Below, in pieces: positions 1-11,055 of a stretch of 64,000 bases of DNA. The notes below the pieces were generated by a model, which ran no database searches, was not told where the DNA came from, and saw only the letters and a program-made list of their open reading frames with translations. Positions within the stretch are counted from its first letter, which is position 1. The number at the start of each line of letters is the position of its first letter. Source of the stretch: Ichthyophis bannanicus (taxonomy: Eukaryota > Chordata > Amphibia > Gymnophiona > Ichthyophiidae); the NCBI GenBank assembly GCA_033557465.1, contig CM066039.1, positions 44,421,788 to 44,485,787 of the forward strand. Direction: 5' to 3'. A program made the position numbers and the translations under genes.

Positions 1-179
1 CAGGCAGGGAAAAAAGACAGGCAAAGGATTAGTAGCGGCGGCAAGCCCTCGGCAGACGACCTGCCGGCACGAGCTCTCTCCTATCGACGGGGCGAGCTGC
101 TGGAGAGATGGAACCAAGTGGGGCTGGCGATCTACCTCTGACCCCTCCACGATCTACAGGTAGATCGCTATCTACCTGT
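1..179. other. Unassigned DNA at window start
   Basis: No gene, domain or repeat was recognised here. The stretch is moderately GC-rich and ends just before an L2-like fragment. Confidence 0.3.
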
Positions 180-623
180 GGGACATGCCTGATCTAGGGG
201 AATAGTAAGGAAATACATAGGAGACTAAGCGGATCAGGATCCAAAAACAGCCTTGAAGAGGTATGTTTTCAGCCTGGATTTGAAAAGGGCAAGAGATGAA
301 GCCTGATGTACAGACTCAGATAGTTGGTATCAAAGTCTGGAGTTGGCAGTAGCAGAGAAGGGCACAGATATAAGCGATCTGCCAGAAGAGTAGAGTTCCT
401 TAGGAGGGGTGTAGGGAGAGATAAGAGAGGAAAGGTAGTGAGGAGCGTCAGAATGAGTGCACTTATAGGTCAGTAGGAGAAGTTTTAACTGGATACAGAA
501 ATGGCTAGGGAGCCAATGAAGCGACTTGAGAAGAGGGGTTATATGAACATTTTGAGGCTGGCAGAAGATCAGCCGTGCAACTGAGTTTTGAACAGATTGA
601 AGGGGAGAGAGATGATTAGAATC
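180..623 (-). mobile_element. L2-like LINE 3' fragment (antisense)
   Basis: Read on the minus strand, the wording resembles the C-terminal coding end of other L2-type copies in the window, including the phrase equivalent to 'agggagccaatgaagcg' near 510. Stops interrupt every frame, so it is a decayed fragment. Assignment is by similarity of pattern to the clearer copies at 2284-3528 and 47565-48345; another LINE clade cannot be excluded. Confidence 0.4.
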
Positions 624-694
624 ATGAATTCATAGAAACATGACGACAGAAAAAGACCACATGGCCTACCTATTCTGTCCTTCCATATCAGCCA

Positions 695-995
695 CTACAA
701 CAGTCCCCTTTTTTCCCTTAGAGATCCTCTTTGTTTGTCCCATGCTTCTTTGAATTCAGTTACTGTCCTCATCTCTACCACCTGCACTAGGAGACTATTC
801 CACAGATCCACCACTCTTTCCGTAAAGAAAAATTTCCACATATCACTCCTAAATCTATCCCCTTTCACCCTCATCCCATGTCCCCTCATAGCAGAGCTTG
901 CTTTCATTTAAAAGAGGCTCTCCTCCTGTGCATTTACGCCACAGATGTATTTAAACGTCTCAATCATACACCTCTATCCCGCCTTTCCTCTAAGG
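695..995 (-). pseudogene. CR1-A ORF2 C-terminal tail (broken)
   Basis: The minus-strand frame contains the common CR1 tail motif (FRSDMWKFFFTERVVDLWNS) followed by a C-terminal EAWDKQRG stretch. It is the direct continuation of the RT fragment on the other side of the hAT element at 996-4360; CTCTAAGG at 988-995 is the left copy of the hAT target duplication. Confidence 0.8.
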
Positions 996-1160
996 CAGTG
1001 GTTCTCAACCTGTGGGTCGCGGCCCCCACCGGGGTCGCCACAGGATTTAGCAGGGGTCGCCTTACTCCGCCGTTTAAAAAAAAAAAAAAAGGCGCACAAG
1101 TTGCTGCCGCTGCCGAGTCCACATCTCGGCAGCGGCAAACTCACCGCCTCCCTTCTAATG

Positions 1161-1394
1161 CAGCCGCGGCTCCCTGCCTCTTAGGGAACTGCGGCTGTGC
1201 CTGCAAAACCGTTGCAGAGCCATCCAGTCTCTCGACGGGCTCCGTGCAGCATTGTCCCGCCTCCAAAGGAAGTTGTTTACCACTTCCTTTGGAGGCGGGA
1301 CAATGCTGCACGGAGCCCATTGAGAGACAGGAAGGCTCTGCAACGGTTTTACAGGCATAGCCGTGGTTCCCTAAGAGACAGGGAGCCGCGGCTA
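1161..1394. repeat. Long hairpin inside hAT element 1
   Basis: The arms at about 1161-1274 and 1281-1394 are near-perfect reverse complements, for example CAGCCGCGGCTCCCTG at the left against CAGGGAGCCGCGGCT at the right, with the centre close to 1277. A few mismatches are present. No coding function is apparent. Confidence 0.9.
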
Positions 1395-1900
1395 TAGAAG
1401 AACAGCAGGGCAGTAGCAAGCAGACAGGGAGAGGGGAGGAGGGGGCAGGGAACCTGCAACGGGGCTGACATGAGGGAGGGAGGGAGGGATGGAGGGGTCT
1501 GACATGGACAGGGGGGCTGACATGGAGGGAGGGAGGGAGGGGGGCTGACATTAATGGAGGGAGGGAGGGAGGCGGGCTGACATGGAGGGAGGGGGGCTGA
1601 CATGGAGGGAGGGGGAGCTGACATGGATGGAGGGAAGGAGGGAGGGCAGGGCTGACATGGAGAGAGGGAGGGGGCTGACATGGACAAAGGGAAGAGACAG
1701 TGGGACATACTGGACAGACGGGGATAAATGCTGGACAGGGGAGAGACAGTGCGGGTTAGGATTATAATGGGCAGATGGGGGGCTAGGACTGGTAATAGGT
1801 TGATTAGGGAAGGCTAGGACTGGGACTGGACTGATCAAGGGGGGGTTGGGACTGGTAAGGTGCTTATAGGGGGTAGGACTGGTAATGGACTGGTAAGACT

Positions 1901-2211
1901 AATAAAAGAAAATATTTTTTCACTCAACGTGTAATCAGACTCTGGAATTTGTTACCGGAGGATGTAGTAAAGGCTGTTAGTGTAGCTGGGTTTAAAAAAG
2001 GTTTGGACAAGTTCCTGGAGGGAAAGGTCCATAAACCATTATTAAGAAGTGACCGAAGATATCAATGCTTGACCCAGTACAAGCATTGTGGAACTTGTGT
2101 CTCTTGGGGAAACTGCTAGGTACATATGACCTAGATTGGCCACTGTTGGAAACAGAATACTGGGCTTGATGGACCTTGGTCTGACCCAGTATGGCATATC
2201 TTATGTTCTTA
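1901..2211 (+). mobile_element. 5'-truncated CR1 3' end
   Basis: The last part of a CR1 ORF2 is readable (TRNF-like text, then [14 protein letters not shown] and [10 protein letters not shown]), followed by the 3' tail ending CTTATGTTCTTA. The same 3' tail flanks the LTR element at 37.5 and 43.5 kb, so this is the CR1-B subfamily. It interrupts the minisatellite of hAT element 1 and is younger than that array. Confidence 0.85.
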
Positions 2212-2283
2212 TGGACTGATGGGGGGCTAGCATTGGAAATGAGCTGATCGGGGAGGTTAGGACTGGAAATGGGCTGATTTTTT

Positions 2284-3528
2284 TTCAAAAACTTCGGTGT
2301 ACTCTATCATCTATACGCAGATGATATCATTTTATACATTCCATTCACTATCCCTGATGTACTGATAAAACTCTTAACAGATTGCCTTAACGAAATCACA
2401 TCCTGGCTCAAAGCGAAAAATCTCCACATAAACCATTCAAAAACAGAAGTATTAATTGTAACGAAAAACCATTCATACGTCCCTCCAACCCATATAACAA
2501 TACAAAACCATAACATCACAATAAAAAATGAAATAAGATATCTAGGAGTAATATTAGACACACACCTTACGATGAACACCCACATTAGAAACACTATAAA
2601 GAAAATCTACTTCAAACTCAAAATACTAAAGCAACTACGCCCTTTAGTTCACTTTCAAGATTTCATTAATATAATACAGGCAACCATAACCCCGCACTTT
2701 GATTTTTCCAACCTAATTCTTTTAGGTATAACGAAACAAAACATCAAAAGAATACAACTAGCACAGAACGCAGCAGCTAGAATTGTAATGAAAGCGCACT
2801 CATTCCAGCATATTACCCCAATATTAGAAACCCTGCACTGGCTGCCAATACAAAGCAGGATAATATATAAGACCACAATAACCACATTTAAAGCTCTTAA
2901 TGGCATGGCTCCAATCCCATTAAGCAAACTTATAAGCAAGGAATCTCAAAAAGCCACTCACAGAAAAGGACACTCAAATAAATTAAGGACCCCTAATGAT
3001 TTTATAAAAGCAAGCAAACTAATTAATAACAGAGCCTTCTCACATGCGGCCCCCCTTATTTGGAACTCCATCCCGGAGGACCTAAGATCTACAACTGAAA
3101 TTATAGAATTCCGCAAAAAACTAAAAACATATCTCTTTGCCATGCACTACAACAAAATAGATAATCCATCGATCATCCCAGAAAAAGGTTAAATTACACC
3201 CTACTGAGTAAAGCTAACCTCATAACTTAACAGATATTACACCCACTTGTAAATATCCATGATCTAAATCTAACGAGTTTACAAACATGTATTTGTACAT
3301 AGTTCTTAACATTGTTCTTGTTCTGTTATGTATTTAACCATTACACTGTTCTATTATGTATTTAACCATTACACTGTTCGGTTATGTATTTAACCATTAC
3401 ATTGTTTTCTGCCAAATATTGTTCCATGTAAAACAAGCACTGCTTTGTTGACTGTTGTTTAATTGTAAACCGCACCTGAACTTCTGGAAGATGCGGGATA
3501 TAAATGATTGTTAAATAAATAAATAAAA
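2284..3528 (+). mobile_element. L2-type LINE, 5'-truncated
   Basis: This is the 3' part of an L2-clade non-LTR retrotransposon: an open RT C-terminal frame, a roughly 340-bp AT-rich 3' UTR and a tail reading GCGGGATATAAAT...TAAATAAATAAA. The tail is shared with the tRNA-SINEs at 9996-10275 and 19160-19445. It sits inside the minisatellite of hAT element 1. Confidence 0.85.
2287..3192 (+). pseudogene. L2 reverse transcriptase, C-terminal 300 codons
   Basis: A single uninterrupted frame of about 300 codons begins with the RT catalytic box (HLYADDIILY at 2308) and runs through a thumb region to the conserved L2 C-terminal motifs LETLHWLPIQSRIIYKT and PLIWNSIPEDLRS. It has no start codon of its own at the catalytic box because the element is truncated at its 5' end. 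The frame ends at TAA 3190-3192. The lack of stops suggests a fairly recent insertion. Fingers and palm N-terminal parts and the endonuclease are missing, so it cannot act alone. Confidence 0.85.
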
Positions 3529-4360
3529 TTAGAGGAGGCTAGGACTGGTAATGGGCTGATGGGGGGGTAGGACTGGTATTGGGCTGATTAGGGGAGGCTA
3601 GCACTGGTAATGGGGTTGAGGGGGGACTAGCACTGGAAGCGAGCTGATTGGGGGGCTTCGACTGGGAATGGGCTGATTGTGGGGAGGGGAGAATAGAGCT
3701 GCTGGCCCTGGAAGAAAACTGGGGGCTAAGGCTACAAATGGGCTGATACGAGGGGATGGGAGAATGGAACTGGGAGTGGATCTGAGAGGGGCTGCCATGG
3801 TATTTGTACTAGAAGGGAATGGACACCAGTGGCAGTCATGGGAATGCAAGTTGACATTGGAAGGTACTGAGAGTGAGGATTGGAAAGGGGCTGATACTGG
3901 GGATGGTTACTGGGACTGGAAATAGGCTGATGGAAAGAAGTGAAGAAAACGAAAGAAGAGATAAGAAATGGCAGATGGACCATAGATCACAGAAAGAGAG
4001 CTAAGAGAAGACAGGAAAGCAGAAGCCTCAGATCGGGACCAGCATGATCAGAGAATAAATTGGTCAGACAACAAAGGTATAATTTTATTTCATATTAGTG
4101 ATTTGACTACAAAATCATCATAATTTTGAAATCAAATATTGTTACTTGTTATTGTGATTAATTATTGTGGTTTAAATAAGTAAATTTTTTAAATAAAAAC
4201 ATATTGCAAAGGCCTATATATTAATAATTCAACAAATGATTACAGCGACAATCGGTTAACGGTAAAGGAAGAGAGACATATTTGATTTTATCATTGGGGG
4301 TTACCACAAGTTGACCAATGGTAAAAGGGGTCACGGTACAAAAAAGGTTGAGAACCACTG

Positions 4361-5450
4361 CTCTAAGGTGTACATATTAAGATCCTTAAGTCTGTACTCA
4401 TATGCTTTATAATGAAGACCACTAACCATTTTAGTAGCCACCCTCTGTATTGACTCCAGCCTGTTTATATCCTTTTGAAGGTGCGGTCTCCAGAATTGCA
4501 CAAAATACTCCAAATGAGGTCGCACCAAAGACTTCTACAGAGGCACTATCACCTCCTTTCTTCTACTGGCCATTCCTCTCCCTATGCACCTAAGCATCCT
4601 TCTAGCTTTTGCTGTCACCTTTTCTACCTGTTTACCTACTTTAAGATCATCAGACACAATCATGCCTAGGTCCCACTCTTCTTTAGTGGACAAAAATATT
4701 TCACCCCCTATACTATATCCCTCCCTTGGATTGCTGCAGCCCAAATGAATGACCTTGCATTTTTTAACATTAAATCTCAGCTGCCAAATACTAGACCATT
4801 CTTCAAGCTTAGCTAGATCCCTCCTCATGTTATCTACACCTTCCTGGGTGTCTACTCTATTGCAGATTTTGGTATTATCTGCAAAGAGGCAAACCTTACC
4901 CGACAGCTCTTCTGCTATATCACTAACAAAGATGTTAAAAAGAATCAGGCCAATTACAGATCCCTGGGGCACACCACTGGTAACCTCCTCAGTGAGCTCC
5001 ATTTACCCTGTACCCTTTGTTGCCTCCCACTCAACCAATTTCCAACCCAAGCAGTAACTTTAGGGGCCATCCCTAGGGTTCTCGGTTTGTTTATAAGTCA
5101 CCTATGAGGAATGGTGTCAAAGGCTGTACTGAAATCTAAATATACCACATCTAGGGCTCTCCCTCAGTCGAACTCCCTGGTAACCCAGTCAAAGGAATCA
5201 GTCAGATTTGTCTGACCAGACCTGCCTCTGGTGAATCCATGCTACCTCAGATCCTGTAATCCGCTGGACTCCAGAAACCTCACTATTTTCTCTTTCAGCA
5301 GCGTTTCCAATAATTTACTCACCACTGAAGTTAAACTAACTGGCCTGTAGTTTTCAACCACATCCTTACTTCCACTTTGTGTAAAGGGACCACATGTGCC
5401 TCTCTCCAGTCCTTTGGCACCACTCCTGACTCCATCGAGGTATTGAAAAT
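4361..5450 (-). pseudogene. CR1-A reverse transcriptase core (broken)
   Basis: Minus-strand frames show the typical CR1 RT series: NYRPVSLTSV near 5.33 kb, GVPQGSVIGLILFNIF near 4.95 kb, then a catalytic block reading LFADNTK near 4.87 kb, followed by KKCKVIHLG and a thumb region ending in a VRPHLEY motif near 4.52 kb. In active non-LTR RTs the catalytic box is xADD. Here the second aspartate is asparagine, which would abolish metal binding. The frame is interrupted between 5002 and 5242. The C-terminal continuation (RLKDLNMYTLE) runs to 4361 and resumes at 987 beyond the hAT insert. Confidence 0.85.
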
Positions 5451-5609
5451 TCTCCAGGACCAAGCAGGAAGTCAGTCCTCGCATATGGGTGACGTCGTTG
5501 CCGATGGAGCCCTCGTGCGGAGCATTTCCCCAGCTTTCAAGGAAAGCCTTTGGGAATGCAGCGCGCATGCGCGGTCCCCTTCCTGCCCAAGGTTTGCCAT
5601 CTTGCTCAG
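5451..5609 (+). repeat. DIRS copy 1 left inverted terminal repeat
   Basis: Begins TCTCCAGGACCAAGCAGGAA and runs to GCCATCTTGCTCAG. Its reverse complement, with substitutions, forms the right terminal repeat at 10873-11055. Confidence 0.9.
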
Positions 5610-5868
5610 TCTTTCTTTTTCCGCGGAGCCCAATGGATGTGAGTTCGTGTCACCTGGTAAAAGTAGATTTTTTTTTCTGCGATTTTTTTTTTTGGTTTTT
5701 CTGATCCGGTTCGACACCGGTTCCCCTCCCCGCCTGGGCTCGGTACACCAGTATTGAGTCCAGTATTCTTTTTTCGGTTTTTGTCCTTCGTGACTAGCGT
5801 TCGCGCCTTTATTGTTGTTTTCACTGGCAGCCTAATCTTTTGACCTTGCAGGGGCCCTTTTTCCCCCG

Positions 5869-7300
5869 ATGGCTGCCAGCAGGTTCAAAAAATGTGATCG
5901 GTGCAAGAAACTTATGTCTCTCTCACCGATGCACATGACTGCTGCCTCCGATACCTCGGGCCCGACCATGACCCGCTGGCCTGTGGCCCGTGTGGCAAAA
6001 TGTCGTCTAAGGCGTTTCGGAGCCGTCAGCATCAACGTGAGAGAAGTTTCTCAGCGTCCGCATCCGGCTGGGCCTGGACTTCGTCGGAGGCCTCGACATC
6101 TCGGGAGTCGGAACCCAAGCGCCATCGTGGTTCTTCTGAAAGGGGGTCTACCACCCGGGAGCACAAAAGGAAGAAGAAGCTCGTGGGGGTGGCATCAGTG
6201 GAAGCTCCTGTGTCCTCGAGGGCCAGGTCGCGTAGCCCTGACTGCCGCCTCAGGCTCTTGGAGTCGGAGAGGCCGTCCAAGCTACCTCGTATGGAGATGG
6301 AGTCCCCGAGTCACGTGAGTTCTGTTGTCCTCGTGGACTCTCCTCCGGGAGAGCCGACGTCGGGCCCGACACCGGAGTCCGAGCCTCAGAGAAGGTCCCG
6401 TCCCCCCGGAGGATACCCGGTTCTCGGACTTCGTAAGGGACACGGCTAAGGCTTTGGCTTTCCCTGCGGATGCCGAGGAGCCTTGAGCCGAGGAGCTCGA
6501 TGCCCTACAGTATGACTTTCCTCCGAAGGAAGCCTTTACTGTACCGGTTCCTCCAGTGCTGGAATGGCTGCTCTTCCGTATGTGGGAGGCACCGGCCTCA
6601 GTGACGGTTGTTGGCAAACGGGTCGATTCCATTTATCAAGTCCGTAAGAGCCCTGGGTTCCAAAAGGCGCAGCTACCGCACAATTCCATGGTTGTGGAAT
6701 CGGCCATGCACCGCCTGAAGAGTCAGAAGATGCACTCCTTGGTGCCCCCCGGCCGGGAGGCCCGGAACCTGGATGCCCTCAGTAGAAAGTGCTTCCAGGG
6801 CTCTATGCTATCTTGCCGTGTCCAGACTTACCAGTTGTACATGGACATGTACTTACGGGACCTGTCAAAGGAGATTCCGGGTTCTCAGCTGGCCTCTCCG
6901 AGGAACCCTTGCAGAGGTTCAAGACCTTGTCTACAAGGATCCGAGAGTGCTCAAAGTTTATTTCTCAAGCAGCCTATGATGGCTTCGAGGCTTCGGCCCG
7001 GGTAGCCGTGGCCGGCATCGGTGCATGCTGTCATGCCTGGCTACAGTCATCGGATCTGGAGTCATGGGTGCAGGACAAGTTGGTCGATGTCCCCTGATGG
7101 AGAAGGCTGCAAAAATCGAGACAGACTCTCACCAGGACAAGGCTATCCAGAAAGACTTCTGCTCCTTCTCAAAAAAAGAAGGGCTCAGGAAAGAAGCCCT
7201 TTTTCCCGAGGAAGGGTGCTGCCTACAAATCCTACCCTCACTATCAGGCCTCTCCAGCTCCCCAACAGGGCCAGCAGGCCAAGGGACAGGGGCATGGGCC
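5869..7300 (+). pseudogene. DIRS copy 1 Gag (frameshifted)
   Basis: The start MAASRFKKCDRCKKLMSLS at 5869 is shared by all three copies. The frame then shifts and the rest of a Cys-rich segment (CCLRYLGPDHDP, CGPCGKMSSKA) reads from about 5901 in another frame, giving three CxxC pairs that probably bind zinc. A basic Arg/Ser-rich part follows. The C-terminal half (MLEWLLFRMWEAP at 6556) is in a further frame. DIRS Gag is thought to package element RNA; no biochemical role can be read from the sequence. Confidence 0.8.
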
Positions 7301-7493
7301 CCATAGGCAGAAGACCCCCAAGCCGCCAGCTCTGGCTCCTGCACAGCAGGGAGCGGGGTTTTGACTCTCACAGCATAGCCTCTTCTCCACCGCTGGCTCC
7401 ACTCAGCACAGGAGGTCAGCTGACCCTGTACGCCTACAGGTGGCCAGCCATCACAGGGGATCCTAGGTACTCAGCATAGTCTAAAAGGGCTAC

Positions 7494-9270
7494 ATGCTCC
7501 ATTTTCACCAGCTACCACCCTCCTACTTTCCAGGGGAGCCTCCAAGACTCCCTCTACACAGGAACCTCCTCCTTCAGGAGTTGTCAAGTCTTCTAAAGGA
7601 ACAGGTGGTGGAACCAGTGCCTCACCACCTGGAAGGCATGGCTTCTACTCCAGGTACTTCCTGGTACCAAAAAGGACAGGAGGCCTCAGGCTTATCCTAA
7701 ACTTGCGAAACCTAAACAAGTTTCTGGAGAGGGAAAAGTTCAAGATGCTTACCCTTGGAATACTGCTGCCCTACCTCCAGCAGGGAGACTGGCTATGCTT
7801 CTTGGACCTAAAGGATGCTTATACTCACATCCTCATTCATCCAGACCACAGACAATATCTCAGGTTTGTGGTGGGAGGAAACCATTTTCAGTACAGGGTA
7901 CTTCCCTTTGGCCTAACATCTGCCCCCAGGGTTTTCACCAAATGCCTGGCAGTGGTGGCGGCTTATCTCAGGAATCGGGGAATTTTTGTCTTCCCATACC
8001 TGGACAACTGGCTCATCAGGGGCCAGTCTCTCCAGGAGATCAGACAAGCCACTCTTTGCACTGTCTCTCTTCTTCAGCATCTGGGCTTTGTCATAAACTA
8101 AGCAAAGTCCATTTTGCTCCCCTCTCAGAACCTAGAGTTTATAGGGGCGAGACTAGACACCCTTCAGGCAAGAGCTTACTTGCCCGAGGACAGGGCCCAC
8201 AGATTGGTGGAGTTGGCAAACCAGTTCCAAAGCAATTCTCAGGTCTCCGCCAGGCACTACCTGCGAATTCTGAGCCATATGGTATCCACTGTGCATGTGA
8301 CTCCAAATGCCCGTCTGCACATGCAGACTGCTCAGTGGTGCCTCAGAGCTCAGTGGGCGCAGGCCACAGGCGACCTCAGAGACAGAGTAAAGGTATCCAA
8401 ACCACTTGTGGACTCTTTACAGTGGTGGCTACATCTCCCAAACCTTCTCAGGGGGGTACCTTTTCAGGCTCCAGCACACACCTGGTTTCTGACAGCCGAT
8501 GCTTCCTTAAAGGGCTGAGGTGCACATTGCCAGGGCAGTGCACTCGAGGCCTCTGGTCCCCTCGGGAGGCCACGCAACAGATCAATGTTTTGGAGCTGCA
8601 AGCAATCCGCTTAGCTCTACAGACTTTTTCTCATGCCCTCTCTCACCAGTCTGTTTTGGTTCAGACGGACAATCAGGTGGCAGTGTTCTGTGTGAACAAA
8701 CAAGGGGGCACGGGGTCCAGGCTCCTATGTCAAGAGGCGCTGGCCCTTTGCTCTGAAGTAAAACAATGCATGTTTCTCAAAGTAGTTTATCTACCTGGAC
8801 AGGAGAATTTCCTAGCAGACAAGCTAAGAAGGATTCTCCAACCTCACGAATGGCAGTTGAATCCATGGATAGTCCAGCAGATCGTCCTCCGCTGGTGACT
8901 GCCGTCCATTGATGTCTTTGCCAGTCCACAAAACCGTCAGCTGCCCAGGTTTTGCTCCAGACAGCCACACCCCCTGAGAATGGCAGCAGATGCTTTTCTG
9001 ATCTCTTGGTCTACGGGCCTACTGTATGCGTTTCCTCCCATGCCCCTGGTGGCCCGAACTCTGTTCAAGATTCTCTGGGACAAGGCCTCTGTTATTCTTG
9101 TAGCCTCCAGATGGCCCAGGCAGCCGTGGTTTCCACTTCTTCTGCAGTTGGCGGTGGAAGCTCCATTCCCTCTGGGGCTGCAACACGATCTCCTGTCTCA
9201 GGATCAGGGTTCCCTTCTACACCCCAATCTCAGGTCCCTCAATCTGATGGCCTGGCTGCTGAAAGGATAG
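7494..9270 (+). pseudogene. DIRS copy 1 RT/RNase H/DAM-like Pol (broken)
   Basis: RT motifs are spread over several frames: LNKFLEREKFKMLTL at 7703, DLKDAYTHILIHPDH, LPFGLTSAPRVFTKC, and a catalytic box that reads YLDNW near 8000 where copies 2 and 3 read YLDDW. The Asp-to-Asn change would kill polymerase activity. RNase H-like text (TADASLKG at about 8490, then VLVQTDNQVAVFCVNKQ) and the DIRS methyltransferase-like segment (8952-9270) follow. Stops at 8101 and 8518 and frame changes confirm decay. Confidence 0.88.
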
Positions 9271-9294
9271 TACTAGCTGCCTTGCTTCTACCTA

Positions 9295-10670
9295 AGGAGG
9301 TTGAGGAGGTGGTTTTGGCCTCTAGGAGGCAGTCCACCAGAAAGTCCCATGCCCTCAAGTGGCGTAGGTTTACGGTATGGTGTGCTCAGCGCAATGAAGA
9401 TCCTTTCTCTTGCCTTGTGCCAGTAGTACTGCAGTATCTACTTCACCTGTCAGACCTAGACCTTAAGTCTAACTCTGTTCGGGTTCACCTCAGTGCTCTT
9501 TCAGCGCACCACTCCCTGGTGGAGGGACAGTCTCTGTAGGTTCATCCCTTGGTGTCCCGTTTTCTCAGAGGTCTGCTCCTTCTCAAACCTCCGGTTCGTC
9601 CACCAATGATCGAGTGGGATTTGAACGTGGTTTTGCAGCAACTTACTCGCCCACCATTTGAGCCGATGGCTACTTGCCTTTTGGGCTTCCTCTCTTGGAA
9701 AGCGCTCTTCCTGGTGGCTCTTACCTCGGCCAGACATGTGAGTGAACTACAAGCTCTGGTTTCTGATAGACCATACGGTCCTACGGACCCATCCCAAGTT
9801 CCTTCCAAAAGTGGTCTCCTCTTTCCACCTCAACCAGGCGGTGGTTCTTCTGACCTTTTTTCCCAGGCCGCATACCAGCCAGGCTGAAACAGTCTTGCAT
9901 ACCCTGGACTGTAAGAGGGCGTTGTCCTTTTACATAGAACGTACGCGGGGGCATCGAAGGGCTACTCAGCTCTTCGTCTCCTTTGACCCTAATAAGATTT
10001 ATTTTATTTTTATTTATTTAGACAGTTTTTGTATACCGCCTTATCCTTCAATCAAAGCGGTCACAACACAATTGGGGGATACATTTAACACGTGGGGATA
10101 TGAGACACATACACTAATACTTACAGGGAACATGGGCAGTGGAGGGTTAAGTGGCTTGCCCAAGACCACAAGGAGCATCTGTGGGACTAGAAACCCCAGT
10201 CCTTCCGGCCCAAGGTTGCTGTCCTCTAGTGGGATTTGAACCCCCGGCCTGAAGTACCTTGTCCCAACCACTAGGTTACCTGTCTCCAAGTGTACGCTGT
10301 CCACTTGGGTAGCAGATTGTATCGCCTGGGCGTACAAGGCAGCCGACCTCCTCTTGCAGGGTTGAGTCATGGCCCACCGTGTCAGGGCGAAAGCCCCGTC
10401 AGTAGCTCATATCCACTCTATTCCGTTGGCAGACATCTGCCGGGCCACTACTTGGTCTTCAAGACAGACTTTTGCAGCTCATTACTGCCTCGAGAGGGAG
10501 TCCTGGAGGGACAGTGCTTTTGGACAGGCGGGTACTCCGTAATCTCTTTGAGGTTTAGGCAACTCCTACCCTCCAGCCCTTGTGTTGGGCTACCGTACGG
10601 GGGCGTTCTCAGAGGATATTCTTATCACAGATGCTGAGGCTCTTCAGAGGGAGCCATTTTTCAGCTTTGG
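9295..10670 (+). pseudogene. DIRS copy 1 tyrosine recombinase (broken by SINE)
   Basis: N-terminal recombinase text (RRQSTRKSHALKWRRFTVW near 9330) is followed by the catalytic arginine region (LTSARHVSELQAL near 9725) in a second frame. A SINE at 9996-10275 separates this from the downstream box carrying the His-x-x-Arg and Tyr motifs (ATTWSSRQTFAAHYC-like at about 10450). Tyrosine recombinases integrate DIRS cDNA circles. This copy cannot encode a full enzyme. Confidence 0.82.
9996..10275 (-). mobile_element. tRNA-derived SINE with L2-like tail, copy 1
   Basis: On the minus strand the head carries pol III promoter boxes: an A-box-like CCTAGTGGTTGG at about 10274-10263 and a B-box GGTTCAAATCC near 10240. 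The 3' tail (TATAAATAAAAATA-rich, at 10020-9996) resembles the L2 tail. It is inserted in the recombinase of DIRS copy 1 between CCCTAATAAG and GTTACCTGTC, which are adjacent in copy 2 except for a few bases. Confidence 0.82.
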
Positions 10671-10696
10671 GTTCCCGGTAGCCTAGATCTGGGGAG

Positions 10697-10791
10697 TCCC
10701 ATATGTGAGGACTGACTTCCTGCTTGGTCCTGGAGAGAGTAGTTATTCACCTGTAACAGGTGTTCTCCAGGAGCAGCAGGAATCAGTCCTT
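10697..10791. repeat. DIRS copy 1 internal complementary region
   Basis: The first half is the reverse complement of the left terminus (CATATGTGAGGACTGACTTC...TCCTGGAGA) and the second half is the reverse complement of the right terminus (GTTATTCACCTGTAACAGG...CAGTCCT). DIRS elements use such a region to template joining of the two cDNA ends into a circle. Confidence 0.88.
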
Positions 10792-10872
10792 ACGACCCTC
10801 CCTCCTTCCCTGGAGTTGCAGTCATATACTTTATTTTGATTTTTTTTTGCTGTCTTTTAGCTATGTCATCAG

Positions 10873-11055
10873 ACTGAGCAAGATGGCACCCTTGGGCGGG
10901 AAGGGGACCGCGCATGCGTACTGCATTCCCAAAGGCTTTCCTTGAAAGCTGGGGAAAGGCTCCGCACAAGGGCTCAGTCGGCGCCAACGTCACCCATATG
11001 TGAGGACTGATTCCTGCTGCTCCTAGAGAACACCTGTTACAGGTGAGTAACTACT
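10873..11055 (-). repeat. DIRS copy 1 right inverted terminal repeat
   Basis: Reverse complement of the left terminal repeat from CTGAGCAAGATGGC to the outer CCTGTTACAGGTGAGTAACT. CR1-A resumes at about 11056. Confidence 0.9.

Larger units (their letters stand above)
1420..3930. repeat. G-rich minisatellite of hAT element 1
   Basis: Degenerate tandem units read roughly GGGCTGATNGGGGGCTAGGACTGGTAAT, about 28-32 bp long, preceded (1420-1700) by units of GGAGGGAGGGGGGCTGACAT type. The array is interrupted by a CR1 3' end and an L2 insert. The long proline/serine-rich frames on the opposite strand are by-products of this repeat. The same unit recurs in hAT element 2. Confidence 0.85.
996..4360. 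mobile_element. Non-autonomous hAT element 1 (3365 bp) with 8-bp TSD
   Basis: The element starts CAGTGGTTCTCAACC and ends GGTTGAGAACCACTG, a perfect 15-bp terminal inverted repeat of hAT type. It is flanked by a perfect 8-bp target duplication, CTCTAAGG, at 988-995 and 4361-4368. No transposase is visible. From left to right it holds a short A-run, a long hairpin (1161-1394), a G-rich minisatellite (about 1420-3930), a purine-rich stretch and an AT-rich end. A CR1 3' end (1901-2211) and a 5'-truncated L2 (2284-3528) landed in the minisatellite. The 8-bp duplication and CAG...CTG ends are established marks of hAT transposition. Confidence 0.92.
5451..11055 (+). mobile_element. DIRS retrotransposon copy 1
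   Basis: This is a tyrosine-recombinase retrotransposon of the DIRS order, inserted in CR1-A without an obvious target duplication, as expected for this class. It has inverted terminal repeats (5451-5609 and 10873-11055), a zinc-finger Gag, an RT/RNase H/DAM-like Pol, a tyrosine recombinase, and an internal complementary region at 10697-10791. All reading frames are broken, the RT catalytic box is mutated, and a tRNA-SINE sits in the recombinase. Copies 2 (14026-21037) and 3 (55937-61590, minus) belong to the same family. Confidence 0.92.

Noticed and set aside
1349..1838. Proline/serine-rich frames on the minus strand
   Set aside because: They translate the G-rich minisatellite and contain no domain.
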